NCBI GenBank assembly: GCA_030646715.1
Contig: JAUSLJ010000013.1
Location: 186,001-250,000, forward strand
Reading direction: 5' to 3'
DNA from: Agitococcus sp.
GTDB taxonomy: Bacteria > Pseudomonadota > Gammaproteobacteria > Pseudomonadales > Moraxellaceae
DNA length: 64,000 nucleotides
Shown here: piece after piece, positions 45,223 through 54,858 of the stretch
Layout of the letters: the number at the start of each line of letters is the position of its first letter
How positions within the stretch are numbered: the stretch's first letter is position 1
Notes under the pieces: generated by a model
The model's input: only the letters and a program-made list of their open reading frames with translations
Database searches by the model: none
What the model was told of the DNA's origin: nothing
Position numbers and translations under genes: made by a program

Positions 45223-46017
45223 GTGTTTGTATTGTATTTGCCTGACTACCAACCGCAAGCATATCAAATAGCTTCTAGCTTAGGATTAGAAGCTTTTGTT
45301 CTTGCTAATAACGACCGTAAAACCTTACTAGCATGGGCAGAAAAAGGTGAGTTTGCGATTTTGCTGGATGGTCAACTGAGTTTACAACCCTTAACCAAGC
45401 CATTACCAAATGCCGTAGCTGTGGATTGGGCGAATAAAAGTTTGCTCTGGCGTTTACAGCATGGTGGCGGGCGTAGTGAATTAATTGCAAAAGCGTGTGG
45501 CATTAAAAAAGACTTTTTACCGACAATTATTGATGCCACCGCAGGTTTTGGTAAGGACAGTTTGTTATTAGCATCTTTAGGCTGCTCCGTGACTTTACTG
45601 GAGCGTTCACCTTTAGTCGCTGCGATGTTGGCCGATGGTTGGCAACGGGCTCAAGCTGAAGCGTATTTGTTGCCGATTTTAGCGCGGATGTCCATTCATG
45701 AGGGTGATGCGAAAGCACACTTATTAGCTTTGACCGTTGAGCAACGTCCTGATGTTGTTTATTTAGACCCGATGTTTCCAGATCGCGGCAATAGTGCCAA
45801 AGTTAAAAAAGATATGCAGGCATTTCATGTAGCTGTGGGTGCGGATGATGATGCCGATGCACTATTAGCACCTGCGTTAGCTGTTGCCAAAAAACGCGTT
45901 GTTGTCAAACGTCCGCGTCATGCCGAGCATTTAGCAGGGCAAAAACCGAGCTTAATGTATGAAGGTGAAAGTAGTCGTTTTGATGTTTATTTGAATCATC
46001 ACGCCTCTTCAACTTAA
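45223..46017 (+). CDS. rsmJ: 16S rRNA m2G1516 methyltransferase
   Basis: 264 residues from a GTG that directly follows the uppP stop. The SAM motif is IDATAGFGKDSLLLASLG, and YLDPMFPDRGNSAKVKKDM is the family signature. It methylates G1516 of 16S rRNA. The GTG and zero spacing suggest coupled translation. Confidence 0.92.
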   Translation: MFVLYLPDYQPQAYQIASSLGLEAFVLANNDRKTLLAWAEKGEFAILLDGQLSLQPLTKPLPNAVAVDWANKSLLWRLQHGGGRSELIAKACGIKKDFLPTIIDATAGFGKDSLLLASLGCSVTLLERSPLVAAMLADGWQRAQAEAYLLPILARMSIHEGDAKAHLLALTVEQRPDVVYLDPMFPDRGNSAKVKKDMQAFHVAVGADDDADALLAPALAVAKKRVVVKRPRHAEHLAGQKPSLMYEGESSRFDVYLNHHASST

Positions 46018-46020
46018 GAG

Positions 46021-46060
46021 ACTCTTCACATCTTATTATTAATGTGAAGAGTGATTTTAA
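46021..46060. terminator. Hairpin between convergent genes
   Basis: ACTCTTCACAT (46021-46031) pairs perfectly with ATGTGAAGAGT (46042-46052), an 11-bp stem; GATTTTAAAATTT follows. Confidence 0.6.
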
Positions 46061-46078
46061 AATTTATTATTGATGAGT

Positions 46079-46990
46079 TTATTTGACCCAAGCAGGAAAA
46101 TAACCAAGTGCTTGTTGAACCGTGCCATCATGGGCAGGTACGACAACGATTTCAGGTCGTTTTGCCATCAGGGTGCGAATTTGTTCGATGCTCTGTTGGG
46201 TATGAGCACCATCATCATCTACTAGTAAACGTGCCGCCCAAAACTTTGGGCTGCCTTTCTTCAGTGCTTGGGCATTCCATACCGCATCACCCACAAAAAA
46301 GTAACGTTTGCCTGAATCTACAGTGACAAACATACCGACTGAACCCACCGTATGGCCAAATAATGGCACTAAGACGATAGAACCATCACCGAATAAATCA
46401 ACACTACGATCAAAGTTTTCATAAGCCACAGGCTTAAATTCCAGCGTTTTCCATTTGATTGTTTTCGCGGCAACTTGCGATGGCCAGCTCCCACCCACAC
46501 CCGTGGTCGGATGACGAATAATAGCCATTTCTGCTTCGGGGGCTAATACGGTTGCATCGGGAAAATCACTAATGCCACTGGCATGATCCCAATGACTATG
46601 GCTTAAAATAATCGTTTTTACGGGAGCAATACCCGCACGATTAAGTTGACTGCGCGCGGAAGAAACAGGGTCATCGTATTTAAAAAATAATCGCTGCCAT
46701 AGCGGCATATCTTGTTGATATTGTTCAGCAACTTTATTGCCGAGTCCCGCATCAAATAAAAAAGTGCTATCGCCATGTCGTACTAAAAAAGCAGAAAAAT
46801 TACTGTCCACTTTTTTTAGTAGACTACCACCTGAAAATACTAAGCCTTCAGCAACAGGTAATTTTGCGGTTTTAATAATGGCAAAACTCACGGAGGACGA
46901 GGTTTTGGTAGGCGTAGTTGATGATTCTACGGCATAAGTCGAAGTGCTTACGAATGCGGCAATTGCCGTTAAAAATAGAGTTTTTAGCAT
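46079..46990 (-). CDS. Exported MBL-fold metallohydrolase
   Basis: 303 residues from the second ATG (46990), which sits 6 bases after AGGAA; the ATG at 46996 touches the RBS. The signal peptide runs to about STYA. The zinc motif is HSHWDH in LSHSHWDHASG, with LFGHTVGS and FVGDAVWN further on and PAHDGT near the end. It resembles lactonase-type enzymes, but in the periplasm. It is divergent from a MerR regulator, suggesting induction by the ligand that regulator senses. Confidence 0.8.
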   Translation of the reverse strand: MLKTLFLTAIAAFVSTSTYAVESSTTPTKTSSSVSFAIIKTAKLPVAEGLVFSGGSLLKKVDSNFSAFLVRHGDSTFLFDAGLGNKVAEQYQQDMPLWQRLFFKYDDPVSSARSQLNRAGIAPVKTIILSHSHWDHASGISDFPDATVLAPEAEMAIIRHPTTGVGGSWPSQVAAKTIKWKTLEFKPVAYENFDRSVDLFGDGSIVLVPLFGHTVGSVGMFVTVDSGKRYFFVGDAVWNAQALKKGSPKFWAARLLVDDDGAHTQQSIEQIRTLMAKRPEIVVVPAHDGTVQQALGYFPAWVK

Positions 46991-47071
46991 GATCATTTCC
47001 TAGACGAAATTTTATGGAAACAGACTCTAAACAAGTCATGTTGAGTAGTTAAAAATAACCATCGAACGCAG

Positions 47072-47103
47072 CTTAAACCTTGGTGTATAGTCCAAGGTCA
47101 ATA
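47072..47103 (+). promoter_or_regulatory. MerR-type operator with 20-bp promoter spacer
   Basis: ACCTTGG (47077-47083) and CCAAGGT (47092-47098) form a perfect 7-bp dyad. Flanking hexamers CTTAAA (47072) and TCAATA (47098) would be the -35 and -10 with a 20-bp spacer, the hallmark of MerR-activated promoters. The position implies transcription starting near 47110 and so favours the start codon at 47130. Confidence 0.75.
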
Positions 47104-47129
47104 GGATGTTTGGTGTTTATGGTGAAAAA

Positions 47130-47570
47130 ATGAATATTAGTGAATTGGCAAAAGTGACAGGCGTTACGACGGATACCTTACGTTACTATGAGAAGCAGCA
47201 TTTGCTCGATCAGCCTGCACGCCAAGGCAATGGTTATCGTAGTTACACGGACAAAGATATGCAGCGCGTGCGCTTTATTCGGAGTGCGCAATTGTTGGGG
47301 TTTTCATTGGCAGAGATATTGGAAATTATTCCCAAATTGGTGGTTGGTACTTTTGGTCGTGCAGAAATAGAACAACGTTTGATGCTGAAAATGAGTCAAA
47401 TTGATCAGCATATTATCGAGTTACAACAACTGAAAAAAGAATTGGCGATTACTTTTAACTCGCTGACCTGTAGTTTAGATATAGCACTGACAGTGACCGC
47501 ATCTACGCGTGATGCACCAGTGGATAATACGCAAAAGCCCCTCTCAATCAAGCGGAATAAACGGAATTGA
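47130..47570 (+). CDS. MerR-family transcriptional regulator
   Basis: 146 residues from ATG 47130. The winged HTH is MNISELAKVTGVTTDTLRYYE (in part), then KQHLLDQPARQGNGYRSYT. A dimerisation coiled coil follows (KMSQIDQHIIELQQLKKEL). Only one Cys lies in the tail (SLTCSLDIA), so a metal-sensing CxxC is absent; the effector may be organic or redox-related. The earlier ATG at 47106 would sit on the -10, so it is rejected. Confidence 0.85.
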   Translation: MNISELAKVTGVTTDTLRYYEKQHLLDQPARQGNGYRSYTDKDMQRVRFIRSAQLLGFSLAEILEIIPKLVVGTFGRAEIEQRLMLKMSQIDQHIIELQQLKKELAITFNSLTCSLDIALTVTASTRDAPVDNTQKPLSIKRNKRN

Positions 47571-47577
47571 ATATCAT

Positions 47578-47781
47578 CTAAAAATCCCGTTTAGCACCTT
47601 CATCACACTTTTTGCAGTTGAGTATTTCACCCAGCATCGCCTGTCTTCCTTGTTCAGACGTTACCCAAGGACGATTCACCCAAGGAGGATTATGACGCGT
47701 ATGTTGATTGTGGCCGCAAATTAACTCTGCGACCCAATCGTTCAACTCATCTTTATGAAAGCCAATAATTGCTTGCTGCAT
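47578..47781 (-). CDS. DUF3565 small protein
   Basis: 67 residues. The family pattern is clear: WVAELICGHNQHTRHNPPW, then NRPWVTSEQGR and LNCKKCDE. CGH and CxxC may bind zinc (inference). The leader of this gene is a REP-like repeat. Function unknown. Confidence 0.82.
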   Translation of the reverse strand: MQQAIIGFHKDELNDWVAELICGHNQHTRHNPPWVNRPWVTSEQGRQAMLGEILNCKKCDEGAKRDF

Positions 47782-47789
47782 GAAGCTAA

Positions 47790-47874
47790 ACCCTCACCCC
47801 AGCCCTCTCCCTCGGGGAGAGGGGGCAATGCATTTAGTCCTCTCTCCCCGAGGGAGAGAGTTAGAGAGAGGGCT
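47790..47874. repeat. REP-like double palindrome
   Basis: CCCTCTCCCTCGGGGAGAGGG and CCTCTCTCCCCGAGGGAGAG (both given in part) form two facing hairpins. The block lies between DUF3565 and plsB, both on the minus strand, and is close in style to repeats at 5890 and 54859. Confidence 0.7.
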
Positions 47875-50400
47875 TTACTTACGCTTCTTCTCTTTGCGTT
47901 CCAACTCGTCCATAGCGCTGGCAATATCTTCATCGCTGACACTGGTAATTTGTTGAATGGTATGTTGAGTTTCGACACGTAGTACTAAGTGCGCCTGTGT
48001 CGCCATATCGGCTAAACGTGCGTCAAAATGCACTAAACCTGCTTCGTCGGTGCGTAGTAAACTGACCTTTTTCAAGGTGTCTATAAAGTTACGGAAGATA
48101 CCTTTATCAAAAAATTCAGGTGAATTGAATTCGTGTAACACCGATAAACGCTGTGCCAATAACGAACATAAATCTTCCAGTTGTTTTTGATTGCTACTGC
48201 CAGAGCCACGACGGGTCAGCAACGAAATAGTCATGTAATAACGTTCAATGGTTTCTTTGACTGCTTCGCCCAAAATCACCAATTGCGCGTACGCTTCAGT
48301 GTTAGGTTGTGGGCTGATAATCGTCTCTTCGTGGCTAGTTAACAACTGTGCGTCAATCAGGGCATCAATATGTTGATTCACTAAGCCTTCAATTTCGGCC
48401 AAATCCCAAGGCAAAAACAATTCGGACTGTAAATAAGGGTAGAGCGAGGCAATCACCGACACCATCTGTTCGCGTTGTAATTGGCCATTATGTTGCATTA
48501 AGCAAGCAACCAAAGACGGCAAAATAAACAAATGCAAAATGTTATTGCGGAAATAGGTCAAAAATACTGCCTGATTTTCAGCGACACAAATTAAATCACC
48601 TAAAGGATGTTTGACGCGTTGAATGGCTTTGAGCTGGACACCATAAGCGACAATGCCTGCACCGTTCAGTGGCGTCATTTCAATTAACGAGTCATAAGGT
48701 AATTGTTCGGCGATTTTCTTGTATAAATTCAACTGTTGAACCAGCACGTTTTCATCAATGGCGTGATTCGGTGTCGATAACAACACTAAACTCAACAAGG
48801 TAATCGGGTTAATAACCGCCGTACGATTAATGTTGGTATTAATTTTACGCGCTAAATGGTCAATACTACGATTTACCCACGGTAGTTTTTGTTGTGGGTC
48901 GAATACGGTATTTTGCCAGTTTGGATTTTCTGCCGTTAATAACGATTTTAAATAAATTGGCTCACCAAAGCTCAAATGCACTTTGCCAAAGATTTTTTCA
49001 ATCTTGCGTGTCGTTTGCAGCACTTGCCAAATATTTTCTTTCTCTTTATCGGCACCACGTAATTCGCCGACATAGGTGCTGCCTTCCATCAATCGTTCAT
49101 AACCAATATAGGTGGGAATGAAGACGATAGGGCGGCTGTTATCGCGTAAAAAGCTTTTTACCGTCATCGCCAACATACCTGCTTTTGGCGGCAATAAACG
49201 ACCTGTCCGTGAGCGTCCACCTTCAATAAAGTATTCGATGGGGAAACCTTTGGTGGTGATTAAATGCAAGTACTCAGTAAATACTGCACTATAAATCGGA
49301 TTACCTTTGAACGAGCGCTTCATGAAGAATGCGCCACCACGCCGTAAAATCGGGCCAACTACAGGCATATTCAGGTTAGCACCAGCGGCGATATGGGGGG
49401 GCATTAAGCCACGCGTCACGATGACATAAGACAATAATAAATAATCAATATGGCTACGATGACAAGGCACATAAATCACTTCATGGTCGTGCGCGACATC
49501 GGTAACTGTGTCAAAGTGATGTACATCAATACCATCATATAAACGATTCCATAACCAGTTAAGACTGATTTGTAGGCCACGAATCACTTGATACGAATAA
49601 TCCGCAGCGATTTCATTGACATAAGCTCGCGCTTTTTCTTCTAATAATTCAGGTGTTAAGGTTTGTTCTGGCTTTTGTTGTTCTTCTTGAATGGCCGCCC
49701 GTACCGCTGTCGATTGCAAAATACTATGCATTAAATTACGACGATGGGATAAGTCAGGACCAATGACCATTTCGCGTTGGCGGCGGAAATGCACTCGCAA
49801 AACACGAGAAATTTTGCGTAAAGCCAAAGAGCTACTCATGTCTTCGGTCATTAAACTACGCACCGACAACGGATAGCCAAATTTGACTATCGTTTCATTA
49901 CCATTAAGGGCAACGGTAATCAGTTGTTTTACCGCGTTAGGCGTTGTCCACGAGTCCGAGAACATGATTTTAAACAAGGAGTCTTCTTTATCGGGCGAAC
50001 GTCCCCAAAAAACAATTACGGGTACAAACTGAATATCTAAGTCAGGATTTTCTTTCACTGCTTCCACTAAACGGGTAAAACGTTCAGGGTATTCAAAACG
50101 GTTTTTTTGTGCCGATTGTTGTGTAGCTTCTTGAGTAAGATAAAAGAACGCTTGTTTTTCATGCACTAAATCACTGGCGATAGTTTCGACAGGACGTGGT
50201 AACTTTAACCGTTGTGTCGCTTCATCAACGACTAATAAATTAGAAAAAGAAGGACTTTGTAAGACATAACATATCGGCTTATTGGGGTCTAAATGCAAGT
50301 CACTGGCATTCTCAGGAGAAATTTGTGGGGTGACCCATGTATTTAATGCTTTACGGGACGTTGCAGAAAGAAGACGATCAAGACCAAACCATTTTGCCAT
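47875..50400 (-). CDS. plsB: Glycerol-3-phosphate 1-O-acyltransferase
   Basis: 841 residues, the long PlsB type. The HX4D box is PCHRSHIDYLL, and FIEGGRSRTGRLLPPK is block III. It commits acyl-ACP/CoA to phospholipid synthesis at the inner membrane. The C-terminus is basic (ERKEKKRK). No strong RBS was seen at the ATG. Confidence 0.94.
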   Translation of the reverse strand: MAKWFGLDRLLSATSRKALNTWVTPQISPENASDLHLDPNKPICYVLQSPSFSNLLVVDEATQRLKLPRPVETIASDLVHEKQAFFYLTQEATQQSAQKNRFEYPERFTRLVEAVKENPDLDIQFVPVIVFWGRSPDKEDSLFKIMFSDSWTTPNAVKQLITVALNGNETIVKFGYPLSVRSLMTEDMSSSLALRKISRVLRVHFRRQREMVIGPDLSHRRNLMHSILQSTAVRAAIQEEQQKPEQTLTPELLEEKARAYVNEIAADYSYQVIRGLQISLNWLWNRLYDGIDVHHFDTVTDVAHDHEVIYVPCHRSHIDYLLLSYVIVTRGLMPPHIAAGANLNMPVVGPILRRGGAFFMKRSFKGNPIYSAVFTEYLHLITTKGFPIEYFIEGGRSRTGRLLPPKAGMLAMTVKSFLRDNSRPIVFIPTYIGYERLMEGSTYVGELRGADKEKENIWQVLQTTRKIEKIFGKVHLSFGEPIYLKSLLTAENPNWQNTVFDPQQKLPWVNRSIDHLARKINTNINRTAVINPITLLSLVLLSTPNHAIDENVLVQQLNLYKKIAEQLPYDSLIEMTPLNGAGIVAYGVQLKAIQRVKHPLGDLICVAENQAVFLTYFRNNILHLFILPSLVACLMQHNGQLQREQMVSVIASLYPYLQSELFLPWDLAEIEGLVNQHIDALIDAQLLTSHEETIISPQPNTEAYAQLVILGEAVKETIERYYMTISLLTRRGSGSSNQKQLEDLCSLLAQRLSVLHEFNSPEFFDKGIFRNFIDTLKKVSLLRTDEAGLVHFDARLADMATQAHLVLRVETQHTIQQITSVSDEDIASAMDELERKEKKRK

Positions 50401-50609
50401 AATGATAACTGTATTTTAAAGTTGAAAATGAAAGGGTAGACCTAGTGCGAATGAGCATAAGTCTACGATATTTAACCACAATAACTGCTCATCTAGAGCG
50501 AATTTAGTCACACACTACCACGACTTAGGGACGATGACTGCTAAAGTTGTACGTCAATTGTGGCAAAACTTAACATGATTTCAATGATGATAGATAGGAA
50601 GGCAATAAC

Positions 50610-51590
50610 ATGGGGGTAGTCAATTGTGTGGCGTATAGTCGAAAAACAGGGCATAAATTTACCGATATCGCCCTAGAAAATGTCAGTGAAACCTTAGCAG
50701 CCGATAAAGATAATTTTGTTTGGATTGGTCTCTACGAGCCAGACGCAGCTTTATTAACTCAAGTACAAGACGAGTTTGGCTTGCATGATTTAGCTGTCGA
50801 AGACGCTTTGCGGCAGAAACAACGCCCAAAAGCGGAAGTTTATGGCGACTCCTTGTTTATTGTTGTTCGTACAGCGCGCTTAGAAAAAGATGACATTTGT
50901 TTTGGTGAAACCTTTATTTTTGTTGGCGCACGTTATGTCATTACCGTCAGACAAGGCGCATCGTTAACCTATTCAACGGTCAGAACGCATTGCGAAAAAA
51001 ATCCCAAACAAATGCGTTTTGGGCCGGGTTATGTGCTGTATGCGCTGTTAGATTTCGTGGTTGATAACTACTTTCCTGTTGCTGAAGATTTAGGCGTGCA
51101 TTTACATGCGCTCGAGCAAGATGTTTTTGCCGATACCTTTAAACGGCAAACTATTCGTCATCTTTATGATTTAAAGGCGGATTTAGTACGGTTACGCTTA
51201 GCAGCAAACCCGATGCAAGACATCTGTAATTTTCTCATGCACCATGCCGATGCGACGCTCGTGCCACGAGGTATTTTGCCGTATTTCCGTGATATTCATG
51301 ACCATACCTTACGCATTCATGACGCGATTGATGCCCAAAGTGAAATGCTTCGTGTGGCCATGGATGTTAATTTGGCCTTAGTATCGGTGGGGCAGAACGA
51401 AATTGTTAAACGCTTAGCGTCGTGGGCGGCAATTTTGGCTATTCCAACGATGATTGCGAGTTTTTACGGCATGAATTTTGAGTATATGCCTGAATTGCGC
51501 TGGCATTTGGGCTATCCTACGGCGATGATCGTCATGTTATGCGCTTGTTTATGGTTGTATCGTCGGTTAAAGCGCGCTAAATGGTTGTAA
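50610..51590 (+). CDS. corA: Magnesium/cobalt transporter CorA
   Basis: 326 residues. Two C-terminal membrane segments follow the GMN motif in FYGMNFEYMPEL. The N-terminal part is the cytoplasmic funnel (FVWIGLYEPD, DLAVEDALRQKQRPK). AGGAAGG precedes the ATG. It is a pentameric divalent-cation channel. Confidence 0.92.
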   Translation: MGVVNCVAYSRKTGHKFTDIALENVSETLAADKDNFVWIGLYEPDAALLTQVQDEFGLHDLAVEDALRQKQRPKAEVYGDSLFIVVRTARLEKDDICFGETFIFVGARYVITVRQGASLTYSTVRTHCEKNPKQMRFGPGYVLYALLDFVVDNYFPVAEDLGVHLHALEQDVFADTFKRQTIRHLYDLKADLVRLRLAANPMQDICNFLMHHADATLVPRGILPYFRDIHDHTLRIHDAIDAQSEMLRVAMDVNLALVSVGQNEIVKRLASWAAILAIPTMIASFYGMNFEYMPELRWHLGYPTAMIVMLCACLWLYRRLKRAKWL

Positions 51591-51622
51591 AATAGCCCAT
51601 GAATAAACGAAAGAGTGTGAAA

Positions 51623-52498
51623 ATGAACCCAGTAATCGTTGAATTATTAAGCTTGTTGCAATTGGAAGCACTAGAAGTCAATTTGTTTCGAGGACAAAGC
51701 CGAAACATCGTTGGTAAAAATGTCTTTGGTGGTCAAGTGCTTGGACAGTGTTTAATGGCGGCTGGACGTACTGTTGAAAAAGACCGTATGGCTCACTCTT
51801 TACACGGATATTTTTTGCGCGCAGGAGATACCACCGCACCCATCATTTATGAAGTTGATCGTTTACGTGATGGTAAAAGTTTTATCAATCGTCAAGTGAC
51901 CGCCATTCAACATGGCCAACCGATTTTTGTGTGTTCTGCATCTTTTACTTCTTATGAAGAAGGATTAGATCACCAATCGATAATGCCAAATGTCGAAGGG
52001 CCTGAAGGCTTACCGAATGAGTATGAGTTGCGTCAGCAACTCGCGTCATTATTACCTGAAAAAATTCGTACCAGTTTTACTCAAGAACGGCCAATTGAAA
52101 TTCGTCCTATCAATCCTGTAAATCCATTTGCCCCCACGAAACAAGAAGCCCACCGTTTTCATTGGATGCGCGCGCAAGACAAACTCCCTGATGATCCCTT
52201 ATTGCATCAGTGTGCTTTAGCTTTTGCCTCCGACTTTGCGTTAATGGGCACAGCAATGTTGCCGCATGCGGTGACATTTATGCAGTCCAATTTACAAGCG
52301 GCTAGCTTAGATCACTCTATTTGGTTTCATCGTCCGTTTAAAATGGATGATTGGTTGTTATATGAAATGACCTCTCCGAATGCCAATAGCGGTCGTGGCT
52401 TAAACTTTGGCCGAATCTATAGTCAAGATGGTCGTTTAGTCGCCAGTACCGCGCAAGAGGGGCTAATGCGCCTGCGCGAAGTACCAGAAAAATATTAA
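51623..52498 (+). CDS. tesB: Acyl-CoA thioesterase II
   Basis: 291 residues from ATG 51623, whose N-terminus (LLSLLQLEALEVNLFRGQS) matches the family start; the ATG at 51599 would add eight residues. Tandem hot-dog fold with GKNVFGGQVLGQCL, and HSLHGYFLRAGD. It releases free acid from acyl-CoA. It follows corA after 32 bp. Confidence 0.92.
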   Translation: MNPVIVELLSLLQLEALEVNLFRGQSRNIVGKNVFGGQVLGQCLMAAGRTVEKDRMAHSLHGYFLRAGDTTAPIIYEVDRLRDGKSFINRQVTAIQHGQPIFVCSASFTSYEEGLDHQSIMPNVEGPEGLPNEYELRQQLASLLPEKIRTSFTQERPIEIRPINPVNPFAPTKQEAHRFHWMRAQDKLPDDPLLHQCALAFASDFALMGTAMLPHAVTFMQSNLQAASLDHSIWFHRPFKMDDWLLYEMTSPNANSGRGLNFGRIYSQDGRLVASTAQEGLMRLREVPEKY

Positions 52499-52506
52499 TT
52501 GATTAT

Positions 52507-52528
52507 AGAGCGTGATTTGTCACGCTCT
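52507..52528 (+). terminator. Hairpin after tesB
   Basis: AGAGCGTGA (52507-52515) pairs with TCACGCTCT (52520-52528), loop TTTG. There is no T run, so termination is uncertain. Confidence 0.45.
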
Positions 52529-52600
52529 TAGCCAATGTATTTCTGTTTCTAAGACGGATAGAATCCGCGCCAACTTTTAGCTCTGTTCTGTGGAAAAACC

Positions 52601-53788
52601 ATGTCTGCCCAAGCAACGGCCTTTAACAACAGCCTTTCTGTCTCGACGACTGCCCAAAAATTGCAGCAACGGGATGATGAAATTTATCAAGCCTTTGAAG
52701 CCATTAAACAAAAGCATCGTGCCGATATGGGCGAAAAAGATGTGAAATATATTCAAAAAATCCGTCGTTATTCACGGATATTTGAAGCCGTTGGCCGTAC
52801 AGCTGTGATGGTGTTGCCGGGTCCTTTAGCCTTGTTGGGCGTACCGTTTGTTTTTTTACACCGTAATTTAGAAGCCATTGAAATCGGCCATAATGTGCTT
52901 CACGGTCAATATGATAGCTTGCCCGAAGTCCCCGAATTTCATTCGCATAACTTCAAATGGAAAGCACCGATTGATGAAGCGGCATGGTGTCAGGAACATA
53001 ACGCCACGCATCATGTGTATACCAATGTCTTCGAAAAAGATCCCGATTTGAGTCATGGTTTTTTACGTACCAGTGCCGATGTTCCCCATACGACATGGCA
53101 TTATTTTCAAGTGCCGTTTTATCTACTGTTGGCTTATCCAACCATGTTGTATAACTTTAATAGCCAAAATATGGGTAAAGGCGATAAATTTAGAGCGGAA
53201 AAATTTCCCTTGGGCAATCAAGGTTATGCCACCTTTAAAAACCCTGAACATCTTACCGATAAGCAAATCGACAAGCGTATAGATTTATCCGTTTGGCGGG
53301 TGTTAGTGAAAGAGTATGTGGTTTTTCCTGCATTAGCTTTACTGACAGGTTTTAGTTTTTGGAAAGTGTTTATTTGCAATTTATTAGCGGATTTTCTCAA
53401 TAACTATTGGATTGCTTTAACTATTCAAGCGACGCATTTTACCGAACCTTTGCAGCCTGAAGATGCCATCGACAATAAAGCGAATTGGTATATTTCCCAG
53501 CTAGACTCCAGTGTCAACTTCAAAGGTACGCGCATACAATCCATTTTGTGGGGACATCTCAATTATCAAATTGAGCATCATTTATATCCCGATATTCCAT
53601 CGCATCGTTATCCCGACATTGCCAAAGACGTGCAAGCGATTTGTCGTCAATACAATTTACCCTATAAGTTGAATGACAGTTGGGGGCAAGCGATTGGCAA
53701 ATACCTGAAGCTCTTTTGGCGTTTTTCTTTTAAGGATGGCAAACATCCTTTTCCTACTCCTGCTTATTTATCGCAACCTGAGGCTTAA
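52601..53788 (+). CDS. Membrane fatty acid desaturase
   Basis: 395 residues with four membrane segments in two pairs. The His boxes are GHNVLHGQYD, EHNATHHVYTN and QIEHHLYPDIPSH, the order of acyl-lipid/acyl-CoA desaturases. It forms a double bond in acyl chains at the inner membrane. The adjacent flavin/2Fe-2S reductase, three bases downstream, should supply electrons. Confidence 0.9.
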   Translation: MSAQATAFNNSLSVSTTAQKLQQRDDEIYQAFEAIKQKHRADMGEKDVKYIQKIRRYSRIFEAVGRTAVMVLPGPLALLGVPFVFLHRNLEAIEIGHNVLHGQYDSLPEVPEFHSHNFKWKAPIDEAAWCQEHNATHHVYTNVFEKDPDLSHGFLRTSADVPHTTWHYFQVPFYLLLAYPTMLYNFNSQNMGKGDKFRAEKFPLGNQGYATFKNPEHLTDKQIDKRIDLSVWRVLVKEYVVFPALALLTGFSFWKVFICNLLADFLNNYWIALTIQATHFTEPLQPEDAIDNKANWYISQLDSSVNFKGTRIQSILWGHLNYQIEHHLYPDIPSHRYPDIAKDVQAICRQYNLPYKLNDSWGQAIGKYLKLFWRFSFKDGKHPFPTPAYLSQPEA

Positions 53789-53791
53789 TTG

Positions 53792-54856
53792 ATGTTGAAT
53801 GAATTGGCCTTAACGGTAAATCAGTGGGCATTAAAAAATGTCGGCCGTGAATGGATAGATTACTTCGCCAGTAACACCATGAATCTTGGTACGAAACGTT
53901 TAGCCCCATTTTTTTGGACTTACGATTGCCAAGCCAAAATCGTCAATATCCGCCATGAAACCCATGATACGATGACCCTAGAGTTATTGCCGAATCAACA
54001 TTTTGCCCAAGCGCAAGCAGGGCAGTATATTGAAATCACTGTCACTATTGACGGTATTAAACACACTCGCTGTTATTCTTTGTCCCATCTGCATCGAGAT
54101 ACAGTAGCGGTGACGATTAAACGGAAAGAGGGTGGCTTAGTCTCGAATTGGCTTTTTAAACACGCGCAACGGGGTATGTGCCTTCCAATTTCTTATCCAC
54201 AAGGTCGTTTTGTTTATCAAGGCCAAAAAAGCATCTTGCTGATAAGTGCAGGTTCAGGCATTACCCCATGTTATGCGCTACTGAATCAATTGCTTGCCGA
54301 GAAAAAAACGGTTGATGTGGCATTGATAGCCCAATTCAAAACAACGGAAGATGTGATTTTTGCCGATGCTTTAAACGCCGCCGCGACAAAATGCACAGTT
54401 TATTTGCCATTAACCAGAGTGGATATTAAAGCTGATGTTATTAGTCAAATAGAACAACATCCCGAACTCTTGGAGCGAGACATCTATCTATGTGGGCCTG
54501 CGGGCTTTATGGATAAAGTTGTGGCTTATCTGGAGTCGAAAAACTACGATTTAAGCCGTTTGGCGATTGAACGTTTTAATTTTGATGAGAACATTGATTT
54601 AGGCGAGCAATGTTTGTCAGAAATTTATTTTCAGTCGCACAATACTACCGTGAAAATGAACGAAGCCGACAAAGGCAAAACCTTATTAGAAATAGCAGAA
54701 GCGCATGGTATTGAACTTGAACATGGCTGTCGTACGGGTATGTGTGGCTCGTGTAAATGTCGTTTAGTGCAAGGTGAAGTGACGGGTAATAAATTAGGGG
54801 TGGCGGTGTATCCTTGTACGGCTTATCCCGCATCATCTAAAGTGGTGATTGGTTGA
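53792..54856 (+). CDS. Ferredoxin reductase with 2Fe-2S domain (desaturase partner)
   Basis: 354 residues from ATG 53792. The FAD block is RCYSLSH, the NAD-binding part is ISAGSGITP and YLCGPAGFMDKV, and the C-terminal plant-type [2Fe-2S] ligands are in CRTGMCGSCKCRL plus a late Cys in YPCTAYP. It starts directly after the desaturase stop, so they form one operon and a two-component desaturase system similar in layout to DesA3-type pairs. Confidence 0.88.
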   Translation: MLNELALTVNQWALKNVGREWIDYFASNTMNLGTKRLAPFFWTYDCQAKIVNIRHETHDTMTLELLPNQHFAQAQAGQYIEITVTIDGIKHTRCYSLSHLHRDTVAVTIKRKEGGLVSNWLFKHAQRGMCLPISYPQGRFVYQGQKSILLISAGSGITPCYALLNQLLAEKKTVDVALIAQFKTTEDVIFADALNAAATKCTVYLPLTRVDIKADVISQIEQHPELLERDIYLCGPAGFMDKVVAYLESKNYDLSRLAIERFNFDENIDLGEQCLSEIYFQSHNTTVKMNEADKGKTLLEIAEAHGIELEHGCRTGMCGSCKCRLVQGEVTGNKLGVAVYPCTAYPASSKVVIG

Positions 54857-54858
54857 AT

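Noticed and set aside
47106-47129. ATG at 47106 as the MerR start
   Set aside because: It lies just after the predicted -10, so transcripts would start downstream of it; ATG 47130 fits better.
47790-47874. CRISPR array
   Set aside because: Two facing hairpins of a REP-like element, no spaced direct repeats.
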